NCBI RefSeq assembly: GCF_012933385.1 | Contig: NZ_JABBPN010000001.1 | Location: 62,001 to 126,000, forward strand | Direction: 5' to 3' | Source of the DNA: Paenibacillus lemnae | GTDB taxonomy: Bacteria > Bacillota > Bacilli > Paenibacillales > Paenibacillaceae | DNA length: 64,000 bases | Shown here: piece after piece, positions 1 through 9,001 of the stretch | How the letters are laid out: each line of letters opens with the position of its first letter | How positions within the stretch are numbered: position 1 is the stretch's first letter | Position numbers and translations under genes: made by a program | Notes under the pieces: generated by a model | What the model was told of the DNA's origin: nothing | What the model saw: the letters and a program-made list of their open reading frames with translations, nothing else | Database searches by the model: none

Positions 1-275
1 GAGTTCGTGGCGATCATAATCTGCTTCTTCTCCTGCAGACCCTCCTGGCTCACGATCTGAAAATCCACCTTGACCCCGGTTTTCTCCTGCAGCTCCTTGA
101 AAATCTCCCAGTCGTCCCGCACCTTGCCCTCCACCCGGTCATACACCAGCCAGGACAGCGTCACCGGTTTGTTCGGATCACTGCTGCCGCCGGCGCTTTC
201 GCCCCCGGAACAACCTGCCAGCAGACCAGACAGCAGTCCAGCCATAAGGATCATGCTTAAGCCTCTCTTTTTCAT
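1..275 (-). CDS. Sugar ABC transporter solute-binding lipoprotein, 5' part only
   Basis: This is the N-terminal 91 residues of an extracellular solute-binding protein; the rest lies beyond the window edge. The start ATG at 275 follows a GGAGG-type site. A short basic start and hydrophobic stretch end in a lipobox LLAGC, with Cys22 as the lipidated residue, so the mature protein should be anchored outside the membrane. A Gly/Ser-rich linker follows, then the start of the binding domain. It is the last gene of a minus-strand set behind two LplB/LplC-type permeases, so it should deliver an oligosaccharide to them. The substrate cannot be read from this fragment. Confidence 0.88.
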   Translation of the reverse strand, partial: MKKRGLSMILMAGLLSGLLAGCSGGESAGGSSDPNKPVTLSWLVYDRVEGKVRDDWEIFKELQEKTGVKVDFQIVSQEGLQEKKQIMIATN

Positions 276-370
276 AAAACAGCCTCCCTTTGGATCAGAT
301 ATGGGTCAAACCTGCAAACCTGCTAACCTGTAGTGCGGTATATCAGCAGATGGACGGGACCTCAAGACAA

Positions 371-1231
371 CTAGCCCTTGATTCCGCCAATCATGGTGCC
401 CTGGACAAAATATTTCTGGAGAAACGGATACACACACAGAATCGGAATTGTGGCAATCATAATCATGGCGTACTTCAGCGTCTCCAGGTGACTGAGGTCA
501 CCCTCGCCCTGTACGTTGGTGCCGGCAATGAGAATGTTGCGCAGCATGATCTGCAGCGGATACAAATCCCGGTCATTCAGATAGATCAGTGCATCAAAGA
601 ACGCATTCCACTGATTGACCGCCGTGAACAGCCCGATCGTGGCCATGACCGGCATCGACAGCGGCAGCACGATCCGCAGCAGCACCTGGAAGGAACTGCA
701 GCCGTCGATAGTGGCCGCATCCTCCAGTTCCTCAGGGAGCCCTTCAAAGAACGTCCGCATAATGAACAGATACCAGGTACTGACCAGCGAAGGCAGGATA
801 ACAGCCCACAGGGTGTCCAGCATGCCGAGCTTCTGCACGACGAGGAAGGTCGGAATCATGCCTCCGCCGAAGAGGAGCGTAAATGCAGCCAGCAGCAGAA
901 TGATGCGGCGGCCGGGCAGCCATCTTTTGGCGAGTGGATAGGCCATGGCTGACGTGACCAGCAGACTGAGGAACACCTGCATTGCCGTGTAGCGGATCGT
1001 GTTCCAGTAGCTCATCCACAGATCCGGGTTATAGACCAGCTGCTCATAGGCGATCAGTGTGATCTCCTTGGGCCACAGCAGCACCTCGCCGCTGGCGACC
1101 AGCGCATTGTTCGAGATGGATGCAGAAAACACGTAGACAAGCGGGTACAGCATAACGACGACGAGCACCAGCATCAGCAGCGTATTGAACACATCGAACA
1201 CTCTGGAGCCCAGGCTTTCCTTGATTTTCAT
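371..1231 (-). CDS. Carbohydrate ABC transporter permease, LplC type
   Basis: This is the inner-membrane permease that pairs with the LplB-type gene just upstream. It has about six membrane segments and an EAA loop near residue 190 (ELEDAATIDGCSSF), the contact site for a shared ATPase, and it ends in the family-typical MIGGIKG tail. I chose ATG at 1231 because AGAGGGGG lies at 1240-1247, eight bases upstream; an in-frame ATG at 1252 would overlap the previous gene and has no comparable site. The 286-residue length fits the family. No ATPase gene is in the cluster, which is normal for this transporter class, where one MsmX-like ATPase serves many importers. Confidence 0.9.
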   Translation of the reverse strand: MKIKESLGSRVFDVFNTLLMLVLVVVMLYPLVYVFSASISNNALVASGEVLLWPKEITLIAYEQLVYNPDLWMSYWNTIRYTAMQVFLSLLVTSAMAYPLAKRWLPGRRIILLLAAFTLLFGGGMIPTFLVVQKLGMLDTLWAVILPSLVSTWYLFIMRTFFEGLPEELEDAATIDGCSSFQVLLRIVLPLSMPVMATIGLFTAVNQWNAFFDALIYLNDRDLYPLQIMLRNILIAGTNVQGEGDLSHLETLKYAMIMIATIPILCVYPFLQKYFVQGTMIGGIKG

Positions 1232-1245
1232 TGGTTTTTCCCCCT

Positions 1246-2169
1246 CTACCACAGACTCGTCGCAGAATATTTACGGACAATCCGGTTCGCAGCGACAATC
1301 AGGACAAAGCCGATGACCGACTGGAACAGTCCCACAGCGGTGGCGAAGCTGAAGTCGGCATCCAGAATCCCGCGCCGGTACACGAAGGTGTTAATGACGT
1401 CTGATGTCTCATAGTTCATGGAGTTGTACAGGAGCAGGATTTTGTGAAATCCGGTTTCCATAAAATTGCCCAGCGTGAGCACGAACAAAATAATCATGAC
1501 CGGCAGCATGCCGATGAGCGTAATGTGACGCACCTGCTGGAAGCGGTTTGCGCCGTCCATTTTGGCCGCCTCATACAGGGTTGGATCAATGCCTGCAATC
1601 GCAGCGAGGTACAGGATCGTGCCCCAGCCGACTTTTTGCCAGATTTCTGAACCGACGTAGACACTCCGGAACCACTCCGGAATCCCGAGGAACATGATCG
1701 GCTCCATACCGAATACCCGGACCAAAAAGTGATTGACGACACCGGTCGTGGGGGACAGAAATGTAACGAGAATGCCCGCAATGACGACGGTAGACAGAAA
1801 ATGCGGCATGTAGCTGATGCTCTGCACGAACCGTTTGAAAAATTTGCTGCGAATTTCGTGAAACAGTATGGCCAGGATAATGGGTGCCGGAAAATGAAAC
1901 AGAAGATCATACACATTGAGCATCACCGTATTGCGGATCAGCTTCCATGAATCCGGCGTGACATAGAAAAATTCGATAAAATGCTTCAGCCCCACAAACT
2001 TGCTCTCCAGGATGCCGCGGCCGACGGAATAGTCCTGAAAAGCGATGATGATGCCGTACATCGGAATGTACTTGAAGATGATGTAGTACAGGATTCCGGG
2101 CAGCATCAGCAGGTACAAAATTTTGTGCTTTTTCATCATGGACCACAGTGATCTCTTATTAGTCACCAC
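1246..2169 (-). CDS. Carbohydrate ABC transporter permease, LplB type
   Basis: This 307-residue membrane protein is the first permease of the importer. It shows the LplB signature: a Lys-rich start, a first membrane segment containing YLLMLPG, a PxYG(I)IIAFQDY-type motif near residue 40, and an EAA loop (YEAAKMDGANRFQ) near residue 205. There are two consecutive GTG codons, 2169 and 2166; AAGGGGG at 2174-2180 is better spaced for the second. It is translated ahead of the LplC-type gene, whose ribosome site overlaps this stop codon, so the two are probably coupled. The AraC-type regulator above it, transcribed the same way, is the likely controller. Confidence 0.9.
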   Translation of the reverse strand: MVTNKRSLWSMMKKHKILYLLMLPGILYYIIFKYIPMYGIIIAFQDYSVGRGILESKFVGLKHFIEFFYVTPDSWKLIRNTVMLNVYDLLFHFPAPIILAILFHEIRSKFFKRFVQSISYMPHFLSTVVIAGILVTFLSPTTGVVNHFLVRVFGMEPIMFLGIPEWFRSVYVGSEIWQKVGWGTILYLAAIAGIDPTLYEAAKMDGANRFQQVRHITLIGMLPVMIILFVLTLGNFMETGFHKILLLYNSMNYETSDVINTFVYRRGILDADFSFATAVGLFQSVIGFVLIVAANRIVRKYSATSLW

Positions 2170-2321
2170 GCAACCCCCTTCATGATGGTCTGCTGCTCTT
2201 TGGGCTCGACCTTGATGGCCTAACTATAAGCAGGGCAGAGAGGGGCGTAAAGACGGCATATTTGGGGGAGGGTGCTTTTTTTGCAAAGCCTGTGGGAGCG
2301 GGAAAAAAGGACCTTTTTCGA

Positions 2322-2351
2322 AAAAAAAGAGACTCCCGAAAAAAAGGAGTC
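2322..2351 (-). terminator. Rho-independent terminator behind the AraC-type regulator
   Basis: On the minus strand GACTCC and GGAGTC arms (2346-2351 and 2331-2336) enclose a T-rich loop and are followed by a run of T at 2322-2330. It sits just after the stop of the regulator gene and separates it from the permease operon, which therefore needs its own promoter in 2170-2320. Confidence 0.65.
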
Positions 2352-2357
2352 ATCCCT

Positions 2358-4682
2358 TTACTGGTGCAGCATCCGGTACTTCGCGGGCGTAATGCCCTCG
2401 TATTTGCGGAACATGCGGATGAACGAGTTGCGGCCCCAATAACCGACCTTACCGGCAATGTCATCAATGCGCAGATCGGTCTCCCGCAGCAATTCCTTGG
2501 CTTTCATCAGACGGTAGCGGGCAAGGTATTCTACATATTTCTCCCCGACCTCTTCCTTAAACGTGCGGCTGAAGTGACCGACCGACATGTTCAGTGTCCC
2601 GGCAAAATGCTCAATTGACAGCTCTTGGTCATAATGCTCGTGGATATAGGCCACAATGTCCGCGAATTTCTGCGGCTTCTCGTCTGCCGGCTCTTGAAGA
2701 GGAAAGAGCAGGGCATGGATGCTGCCCAAGGTCGTTTTCAGCTCCTCCATCGTCATGCACCGGTTCATCTCCTCAAACAATCCGGCATAATAGAGGACGT
2801 CAAAATCCTTCCGCTCATGCTCCACCGCACGAATCCACGTATTCAGCATGTCGGTGCAGTGCTGTTTGATCTGCAGAGCTGTGGCATTCGCGGCCGCTCC
2901 CTGATCCAGGGTCTGCAGGGCGGTATGCAGCACCTTGTCGTACTCCCGGCTCTGCACCTGGTTCAGCATGCGGTTAATGTCCTGCAGCGAGAGGAAGCTG
3001 TCATAAGGAGCCTCCGGATGGCTGGCCGCAGAGCAGATTTCCACACCGGAGTGAAGACGTCTGCGCTGCAGAACGGAGAATCCCTGTTCATAGGACTGGT
3101 GCAGCTCCTCCAAATGGTGAACCGTGCTTCCGACCCCGATGGTCGCTTTGAAATACTGGCTGTAAAGCTGCAGCGCCAATTTTAGAATATCGGCACATTC
3201 CTCCGGGGACATTTGCAGAAACGGGTCATGGTGCATAATGACGGCCAGCATATCCGGCTTGCTCTGGCACAGCCACAGCTCCAGCGGCACCAGCGCGCAC
3301 ATCCGCTCCTTCAGCTCGGTCATGAGAAAGGATTTGGACGACTCAGACAGGACCGTGAACATGGGCTCTACATGAAAAGCGACACACAGGACCGTACGGG
3401 CAGGCTTGCGATTGTAGGAAAAGCCGATCTCTTGGGCATACGTTTCAATGGAAAGCGGATCCCGAAACTGTCCCTGGAGCACTTTCGTCAGAAAATGCTC
3501 GTGCACAATCGGTGTCATGCCGTTGACACGCTGGGAAAGCTGCTGGTTCTCGGTCAAGATCAGCTTCGAGTAGCGCTTGATGACGTCGAAGTCATTCCGG
3601 CTGCCCGCTTGTGTTATCTGATTGGACTGGCAGGCGAGGCCTTCCTTAATTTCCATAATAGGCTTGTAAATCCGCCGGCTCAGATAGTAGGAGACAATAC
3701 TGCCGACGACCAGAAAAAAGAGCAGAAACATCCAGCTGACGAGCCGCGTTATGTGCGCTGGCTTCATCAGGGTGTTCAGGTCGATCACGCTGAGATAGGA
3801 CCAGGAATCATCGAATGTGGAGGGGACCAGCGAGACTGCCTTATCACCGGCTACATTAAACAGTGAATTTTGACCGCTGATGGCGGACAGCAGTTCACGC
3901 GGAATGACGTCCCAGGCGCTCTCCCCTCCGGCTTGCCGCAGCACCTGTCCTTCCCGGCCGAGGATGGCCGTGCCTGCCGCCCACTCCTGCTTCACATCAA
4001 TCAGCTGCTGCAGCCGGCTTCCGTTCAGGTTGACGACCAGGTAAGCATCCGGCGTATCCGAATTGAAGGGATAGCTCATGAGTGCAGGGAGATCCTGACC
4101 CTGGGCCGGCAGGAAATCCATCATTTTTTTACCGGCCAGACGGGAGAAAAGCTGATTCTGGTCCTGTTGTGACAGCGGATGCTGGAGATTGAAGTAGTAC
4201 GACTTGCTGGTGTACGTCTCGGCGTCAATGACCAGATCGTGCTGGGGAAATATGAGGTAGGCCTTGGACACCAGCTCATCCGCCTGCAGCTTGATCAGCT
4301 GCTTGCGAAGCCCATGAATCATCTCGGAGCGCTCCGTATTGTCCAGGGAGGAATCCCTGGCCTGTTCTTTCTGCAGACTGCGGATGCTGGACATGCTGAG
4401 CATGTTGATCATGTTGGTCTTCAGGGTGTTCAGCTCTGTGTCAGCCTGCTTTGTGAACTGGCTCATAATCACATCGCTCAGCTTGCGGGCATCCTCTTCA
4501 ATCAGCCGTACGACCAGCACATGGGCCAGCATGCTGGCGACAATGACAGGAATCAGGATCAGCACAAAATAATTGGCAAAATGCCGCCAGAACAGATTGG
4601 CCCGCAGCGATTTCAGCTTGGGGAGAGGAAACATACCGGTCACCAACTTTCTCGAGATATAAGACAAGAGATAACCTGACAT
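2358..4682 (-). CDS. Membrane-spanning AraC-family regulator with extracytoplasmic sensor
   Basis: A 774-residue one-component regulator of the kind that sits beside LplB/LplC importers in Paenibacillus. A first membrane segment near residues 34-55 and a second near 316-338 enclose an extracellular sensor of about 260 residues. A linker follows, then a C-terminal AraC HTH pair at about 670-774, with the end of the second helix-turn-helix in GYWGRNSFIRMFRKYEGITPAKYR. Signal is presumably sensed outside and DNA bound inside. Neither ATG at 4682 nor the one at 4634 has a good ribosome site, so the N-terminus is uncertain. The promoter carries a cre-like site (4691-4704), suggesting carbon repression. 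Confidence 0.9.
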   Translation of the reverse strand: MSGYLLSYISRKLVTGMFPLPKLKSLRANLFWRHFANYFVLILIPVIVASMLAHVLVVRLIEEDARKLSDVIMSQFTKQADTELNTLKTNMINMLSMSSIRSLQKEQARDSSLDNTERSEMIHGLRKQLIKLQADELVSKAYLIFPQHDLVIDAETYTSKSYYFNLQHPLSQQDQNQLFSRLAGKKMMDFLPAQGQDLPALMSYPFNSDTPDAYLVVNLNGSRLQQLIDVKQEWAAGTAILGREGQVLRQAGGESAWDVIPRELLSAISGQNSLFNVAGDKAVSLVPSTFDDSWSYLSVIDLNTLMKPAHITRLVSWMFLLFFLVVGSIVSYYLSRRIYKPIMEIKEGLACQSNQITQAGSRNDFDVIKRYSKLILTENQQLSQRVNGMTPIVHEHFLTKVLQGQFRDPLSIETYAQEIGFSYNRKPARTVLCVAFHVEPMFTVLSESSKSFLMTELKERMCALVPLELWLCQSKPDMLAVIMHHDPFLQMSPEECADILKLALQLYSQYFKATIGVGSTVHHLEELHQSYEQGFSVLQRRRLHSGVEICSAASHPEAPYDSFLSLQDINRMLNQVQSREYDKVLHTALQTLDQGAAANATALQIKQHCTDMLNTWIRAVEHERKDFDVLYYAGLFEEMNRCMTMEELKTTLGSIHALLFPLQEPADEKPQKFADIVAYIHEHYDQELSIEHFAGTLNMSVGHFSRTFKEEVGEKYVEYLARYRLMKAKELLRETDLRIDDIAGKVGYWGRNSFIRMFRKYEGITPAKYRMLHQ

Positions 4683-4690
4683 GAGAAGTA

Positions 4691-4704
4691 AGAAAGCGTT
4701 TACA
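4691..4704 (-). promoter_or_regulatory. cre-like CcpA site in front of the AraC-type regulator
   Basis: On the minus strand the sequence TGTAAACGCTTTCT matches the catabolite-responsive element TGWAANCGNTNWCA at all but the last base. It lies just downstream of the -10 hexamer of the regulator's promoter, a position where CcpA would repress. Confidence 0.55.
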
Positions 4705-4718
4705 ACTTAGATTATATT

Positions 4719-4747
4719 ATTATATTTGTGTTGAAATAATACTTCAA
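4719..4747 (-). promoter_or_regulatory. Sigma-A-type promoter of the AraC-type regulator
   Basis: On the minus strand TTGAAG (4742-4747) and a perfect TATAAT (4719-4724) are separated by 17 bases. The rest of the 560-base gap to htrA shows no convincing gene; a 65-codon minus-strand frame at 4773-4970 lacks a ribosome site. Confidence 0.55.
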
Positions 4748-5242
4748 CAGATTTAACTATAATAAAATTTTATTACAGAATGTGGATTTTACTATGAGGG
4801 AATACAAGTTCGTTTCTGCTAGGAAAGATGTGCCTGAATTCCAGCTTGGTTTTTTCTTGAAATCGTACGCCAATCAGACACATAAAAACAGGTGAAAACC
4901 CCTGCGGTTGTGGTACAATGAACGAGGTTAAGCAAGAGATCGGCCAGCGAATAAAAATGCTATATGGCACAGAATGAGCATGCCGGAACAGCGGTATGTT
5001 TATTTCGTTCTCCTTTTTGTGGAAAACTGGCTTATTTTTCGTAAAAAATGATCTTTTTCGAAAGTTATCTGAAAATAGACGCTTACCAGGCGGGGAACGG
5101 TGGTATAAAGATGTAGAGGTTTTTGCATGCGACCAAAAATAATGTATGACGTATTGAATAAAAGTCTGTTTTTATTGCAACTTTTTCAGCTGCATAAGTG
5201 TTATAAAGGTATACACCTTTGGACAGGTCGAAAGGGGGATGG

Positions 5243-6625
5243 ATGAACATGGGATTGTTTGATGATGATTTTTATTCGACGAAAATATCCAGACGGGGAA
5301 ACAAGGAAGATAAGAAAAGCCCCGCCCCGACGAAATGGCGGGTCAGCCGCCGGCGCAAGGGACTGTCCACGCTGCAGATATCGGCGCTCAGCTCGGTCTG
5401 CAGTGCATTGATTGCGGTACTGCTGTTTAGTCTGCTGACTGGACATTCGTCTGGTTCAACAGGTGCAGCAGCGATAAACGGACATTCTGTTACGCAGACC
5501 AATGGCGATCCTTATGAGCGGCTGGTGAATGCGGCTGCGAAGGTTCGGCCTGCGGTGGTCAGCGTCGTTACGCATATGGATCCGGAGCCCGTTCTTCCAG
5601 AAGAGCAGGAAGAGACCGTGCCGGAAGAACCGGCAGCTCCGGAGGATGAAGAATGGCTGGAAGAGCTGCCGGATGATTTTGATTTCGGCGAGGAGTTTGA
5701 TTTTGAAGGGGAATTCGGAGATGACTTCGGCGGTGCCGTCGAGGAGAGCTCCCTGGGCTCTGGCGTGATTTTCAAGAAAATCGAGAATAAAGCGTATGTA
5801 GTGACGAACAATCATGTGGTGGAAGGCGCAGATAAGCTGGAAGTGGTTACGGTGAATGGCGAGAAGAAGCCGGCTGTGCTGATCGGAACGGATAAAGTGA
5901 GCGATCTTGCCGTGCTGTCGATCGACAGCAAAGGCATTGGCGAAGTCGCGGAGCTGGGCGACTCCTCCAAGCTGCGTCTAGGCGAGACGGTGATTGCCAT
6001 CGGCAATCCGCTCGGACTTGGCGATTCCCTGACCTCCGGGATTATCAGCTATACGAACCGGATTATCCCGGTATCGCTGAACCAGGACGGTGTCTATGAC
6101 TGGGAGACTGAGGTTATCCAGACGGATGCAGCCATCAATGAAGGCAACAGCGGCGGTGCGCTGGTCGATCTGAATGGCCGCGTCATCGGCATCAACACGA
6201 TGAAGATCGCGGAGACGGGCGTGGAAGGACTTGGTTTTGCCATTCCGATGAATGAAGCTACCGAGATCGTGAAGGAGATTATGCTGACTGGCAAGGTAGC
6301 CCGCTCGTATCTGGGCGTATACACCGTGGACCTCGGCAATCCTTACGCACCGCTCAGCAAGCAGGATCTGAAGGATCTGAAGCTGCCAACAACCGTGAAG
6401 GACGGTGTCGTGGTCCTGGATTCCCTGGGACCCGCGAAGAAAGCCGGCCTGCAGCTGAACGATGTGATTACCAAGTTCAACGGCAAGCCGATCACCACAA
6501 CGTTGGAGCTGCGTAAGTTCCTGTACCGTGAAACTAAGATTGGCGACAGCCTGAACGTCACCTTCTTCCGCGAGGGCAAGGAGCAGAGCCTGAAGGTGAA
6601 GCTCGAGGAGAAGCCGGCGGAGTAG
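5243..6625 (+). CDS. htrA: HtrA/DegP-type membrane-anchored serine protease
   Basis: A surface quality-control protease. A basic cytoplasmic N-terminus, one membrane anchor near residues 45-65, a very acidic linker (about 105-145), a trypsin-like domain and a C-terminal PDZ domain follow in order. The triad is readable: His191 in NNHVVEG, Asp221 in SDLAVL, Ser303 in GNSGGALV. I prefer ATG at 5243, placed after AAAGGGGG, over an upstream TTG at 5219. HtrA sits next to the CxxH/CxxC protein and rlmH in many Bacillales, as here. The acidic linker of about 40 residues, nearly all Glu, Asp, Pro and Phe, is unusually dense. Confidence 0.93.
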   Translation: MNMGLFDDDFYSTKISRRGNKEDKKSPAPTKWRVSRRRKGLSTLQISALSSVCSALIAVLLFSLLTGHSSGSTGAAAINGHSVTQTNGDPYERLVNAAAKVRPAVVSVVTHMDPEPVLPEEQEETVPEEPAAPEDEEWLEELPDDFDFGEEFDFEGEFGDDFGGAVEESSLGSGVIFKKIENKAYVVTNNHVVEGADKLEVVTVNGEKKPAVLIGTDKVSDLAVLSIDSKGIGEVAELGDSSKLRLGETVIAIGNPLGLGDSLTSGIISYTNRIIPVSLNQDGVYDWETEVIQTDAAINEGNSGGALVDLNGRVIGINTMKIAETGVEGLGFAIPMNEATEIVKEIMLTGKVARSYLGVYTVDLGNPYAPLSKQDLKDLKLPTTVKDGVVVLDSLGPAKKAGLQLNDVITKFNGKPITTTLELRKFLYRETKIGDSLNVTFFREGKEQSLKVKLEEKPAE

Positions 6626-6783
6626 GGTGCGGATGTGATAAAAGTATTAGGTACGTGTGGAATGAGGAAAGAGAAGCAGGTAGATAGGGAAGTAAGTAAT
6701 CAAGAAGTTATGGGAGTATCCCCCGCGAGTGTGAAGGAGTATGGGGCAGTGACGCGGGCGGGGATGATGTCATGGAAGGGTAG

Positions 6784-6810
6784 GAAAGAGCGCAGCGGCG
6801 CTCTTTCTTT
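6784..6810 (+). terminator. Terminator downstream of htrA
   Basis: Ten-base arms GAAAGAGCGC (6784-6793) and GCGCTCTTTC (6798-6807) with a four-base loop, followed by TTT. It closes the htrA transcript. Between it and htrA (6626-6783) I see no convincing gene. Confidence 0.75.
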
Positions 6811-6933
6811 ATGGTTGGAGGTTTCTTTTTGAAGTAGAGTGTGATAGAACTGAAGAGTGGTCATACTGTAAAACAGCAGAAGCTGGACACAACCACATCA
6901 CAATGATGGAACAGACAGAAAGGGATGCTAATC

Positions 6934-7101
6934 ATGTACGTCGTATGCAAAGAACATGTGGAATTGGCCATTGAGAATTTCGTGGATGAGTTCGAAGATG
7001 CTCCGGATATCGTCGATTTGAAGGAGACCGAATTCTCGGATTGGGATCCCCCGGTGAAGTGCGTGGAGTGTGAGAAGCATGCGGAATTTTTGGTCGTGTG
7101 A
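6934..7101 (+). CDS. CxxH/CxxC family small protein
   Basis: A 55-residue protein reading from ATG at 6934 to TGA at 7099-7101. It carries CKEH at residues 5-8 and CVEC at 43-46, a four-ligand set fitting a small metal-binding fold, with an acidic middle (DEFEDAPDIVD). This is the pattern of the CxxH/CxxC (BA_5709-type) family, which is typically found beside rlmH and htrA in Bacillales, and that is its position here. The gene is easily missed because of its size. Function is unknown; zinc binding is an inference from the ligands. Confidence 0.85.
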   Translation: MYVVCKEHVELAIENFVDEFEDAPDIVDLKETEFSDWDPPVKCVECEKHAEFLVV

Positions 7102-7274
7102 TTAAGGTGATGAGGGGCCCAAGAGCCCAGTTGAAGGTAATGAGATGAAGTTATAGGATGGCATAACTCGATATGGAGAAGGCCATTAACATGAGTGAAC
7201 TTATACGGGATAACCATCATGGATGCAGAGATGTCCCGCGGTTCGGATTTGGCAGTACATGGGAGTGCTTGGTG

Positions 7275-7559
7275 ATGAATGAAAGCAGAAGCGAGTGGTT
7301 GCAGCGTGTGAAGTGGTCATCCAGTCTGCGGGTGCCTGCGAGCGTGCTTGCTTTTATTTTGTCCGTCGGCACCGTCGTAGGTCTGATCTACCTCGCCAAA
7401 ACCCTGATCCAGGATGTGCTGCACCTGACAGGCTGGGTTCAAACGGTTACCCAGGTTATTGCGATTATTGTGGCGTTATATCCGGTCAAGTTTGTGTTTA
7501 GGCGTGTGGTGCGTAAGCTAACTACTGATGACCATGTAAAGCCCGAGTCGGGGACATAG
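7275..7559 (+). CDS. Small two-helix membrane protein of unknown function
   Basis: Read from ATG at 7275, nine bases after GGGAG, this gives 94 residues. There are two hydrophobic helices (roughly 18-41 and 52-72), with basic residues after the second (RRVVRKL) suggesting a cytoplasmic C-terminus. An in-frame ATG at 7173 would add 34 residues that do not look like a signal or domain and lacks a ribosome site. I do not recognise a named family. It is followed by its own terminator. Confidence 0.6.
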   Translation: MNESRSEWLQRVKWSSSLRVPASVLAFILSVGTVVGLIYLAKTLIQDVLHLTGWVQTVTQVIAIIVALYPVKFVFRRVVRKLTTDDHVKPESGT

Positions 7560-7570
7560 ATAGTATGGAT

Positions 7571-7597
7571 GAAGAGCGTGATGCAGCGCTCTTTTTG
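7571..7597 (+). terminator. Terminator after the small membrane protein
   Basis: AAGAGCG and CGCTCTT arms with an eight-base loop, then TTTTTGTT. The 52-bp repeat tract begins shortly after it. Confidence 0.7.
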
Positions 7598-7657
7598 TTA
7601 TATATGGGGGTGTGGAAGGTAACTTTTGGGGTTGGTGCGGGCGCTTGGGTGGCTGTG

Positions 7658-8326
7658 TTGTGCGGTGGAGTGGTGTGAGTAGTGTGCGGGCGGGATTGTC
7701 GGAGTTTTGTGTGAAACGTCGTATAAAATGTGCGGCTGGGTGGGTGAATTGGTTTGACTTGTGTGAAACGTCGTACAAAATGTGCCGTTTGGTGAGTGGA
7801 CGCGCGTAATTTGTGTGATAAATCGTATAAAGTGTGCGGTTTGGTGGATGTAAGGGCAGAATTTGTGTGAAGAATCGTACAGGATGGGCGGTTTGGTAGG
7901 TAGAATAGCAGAATGAGTAGAAAGTCCGATAGGATGAGTGTTTCGGTGGGGGCGTTGGGCTAGTGCGTTGACCGGTGAGAGTGGTGAGCGGGCGTACAAA
8001 TGTGCTGCTGAATAGGCGAATTGGTGTGACTTGTGTGAAACGTCGTACAGGATGAGCAGTTTGGCGGGTGAAGTGGCGTAACTTGTGTGATAAATCGTAT
8101 AAAGTGTACAGATTGGTGGGTGGGGTGGCGGAACTTGTGTGAAGAATCGTACAGGATGGGCAGTTTGGCAGCTGAAGAGCGGAGTTAGTCTGAAGAAACG
8201 TGTGTGTAGAAACATATAGAATGTGTGATTTGGCGTGAGAAGGCTGGAACGTGTGTGAAAGGCCATATAGGATATACGGTTGAGCGGGTTCAATAACGGA
8301 GTGTGTGCGAAAACTCATATACATAA
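7658..8326. repeat. Degenerate 52-bp tandem repeat tract, about 12 units
   Basis: The stretch between the small membrane protein and rlmH is filled by head-to-tail copies of a 52-base unit beginning TTGTGTGAAACGTCGTAC or close variants, followed by an AATGTGCGGTTTGGTGGG-like second half. Unit starts fall at 7707, 7759, 7811 and 7863, then 8031, 8083, 8135 and 8187: steps of exactly 52. More worn copies lie at about 7658, 7915, 8250 and 8301. The trio at 7759-7914 reappears in the same variant order at 8031-8186, so there is a 156-base higher-order unit. No spacers are present. Because 52 is not a multiple of three, minus-strand open frames through it are probably by-products. Confidence 0.85.
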
Positions 8327-8416
8327 TAGCGCTACGACAGGGTTAAGCCTTTTGCATAGGGGAGTTTGTTGACTGCTGGTCGTGGTGAATGTTACTTATC
8401 TAAGGGGGATGGACCT

Positions 8417-8896
8417 ATGTTGATACAGATTATCGGAGTCGGGAAGCTGAAGGAGAAGTATTTGGTGCTGGGTATTCAGGAGTACGCGAAGCGCCTGGCC
8501 CCGTATGTGAAGTTTCAGGTGCTCGAGGTGCCAGACGAGAAGGCACCGGATAGCCTGAGCGAGGCAGAGGTCGCTCAGGTGAAAGGACGCGAGGGGGAAC
8601 GAATTCTCGCGCTGATCAAGGAGAGCGCGCATGTGATCGCGCTCGACATTGGCGGCAAGCTCTGGAGCTCGGAAGAGCTTGCCGCCGAGATCGACAGGCT
8701 CGGCACGTATGGGACGAGCCATGTCGTGTTCGTCATCGGCGGGAGTCACGGGCTCGCCGATGACGTTGTGCGCCGCGCGCAGCAGCGCTTGAGCTTTGGG
8801 CGTATGACGCTGCCGCACCAGCTCATGCGTCTCGTGCTGGTGGAGCAGGTGTATCGCGCAGTGAAGATTAATCGGGGGGAACCGTACCATAAGTAG
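8417..8896 (+). CDS. rlmH: 23S rRNA (pseudouridine1915-N3)-methyltransferase RlmH
   Basis: A SPOUT-fold methyltransferase that modifies pseudouridine 1915 in helix 69 of 23S rRNA, using SAM. The 159 residues match the family length. Visible landmarks are the start [17 protein letters not shown] near 75-81, the SAM-binding loop FVIGGSHGL near 105-113, the knot region [12 protein letters not shown], and the invariant end RGEPYHK. ATG at 8417 follows AAGGGGG; an upstream TTG at 8366 adds only non-family residues. Its 3' end is the known integration point of staphylococcal SCC elements, and the DNA that follows here is AT-rich and accessory. Confidence 0.97.
   Translation: MLIQIIGVGKLKEKYLVLGIQEYAKRLAPYVKFQVLEVPDEKAPDSLSEAEVAQVKGREGERILALIKESAHVIALDIGGKLWSSEELAAEIDRLGTYGTSHVVFVIGGSHGLADDVVRRAQQRLSFGRMTLPHQLMRLVLVEQVYRAVKINRGEPYHK
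8876..8893 (+). other. att-like core at the 3' end of rlmH
   Basis: Bases ggggaaccgtaccataag encode GEPYHK, the last six residues of RlmH. The equivalent codons are the attB core of SCC elements in staphylococci. Similar sequences recur at 13435-13452 and 22274-22291, which is why this segment is marked as a possible attachment site. Confidence 0.45.
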
Positions 8897-9001
8897 GGCG
8901 AAAAGATCTGGTTTAGCCTCTGGTTAATAGAAGTAGCTTTATTGTTGAGTTTTTTAAAAAAACGCTCCGGTTCCCTCGTTTGTTAGACAGGGATCCAAGT
9001 C

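Noticed and set aside
4773-4970. A 65-codon minus-strand frame in the gap before htrA
   Set aside because: No ribosome site, no recognisable motif, and it lies beyond the promoter of the AraC-type gene.
6635-6832. A 65-codon frame after htrA
   Set aside because: It starts right after the htrA stop, runs through the htrA terminator hairpin and has no domain.
7518-8324. Long minus-strand open frames (268 and 231 codons) through the 52-bp repeats
   Set aside because: They exist because the repeat lacks stops in those frames; there is no ribosome site, no signal or domain, and two different frames are open at once.
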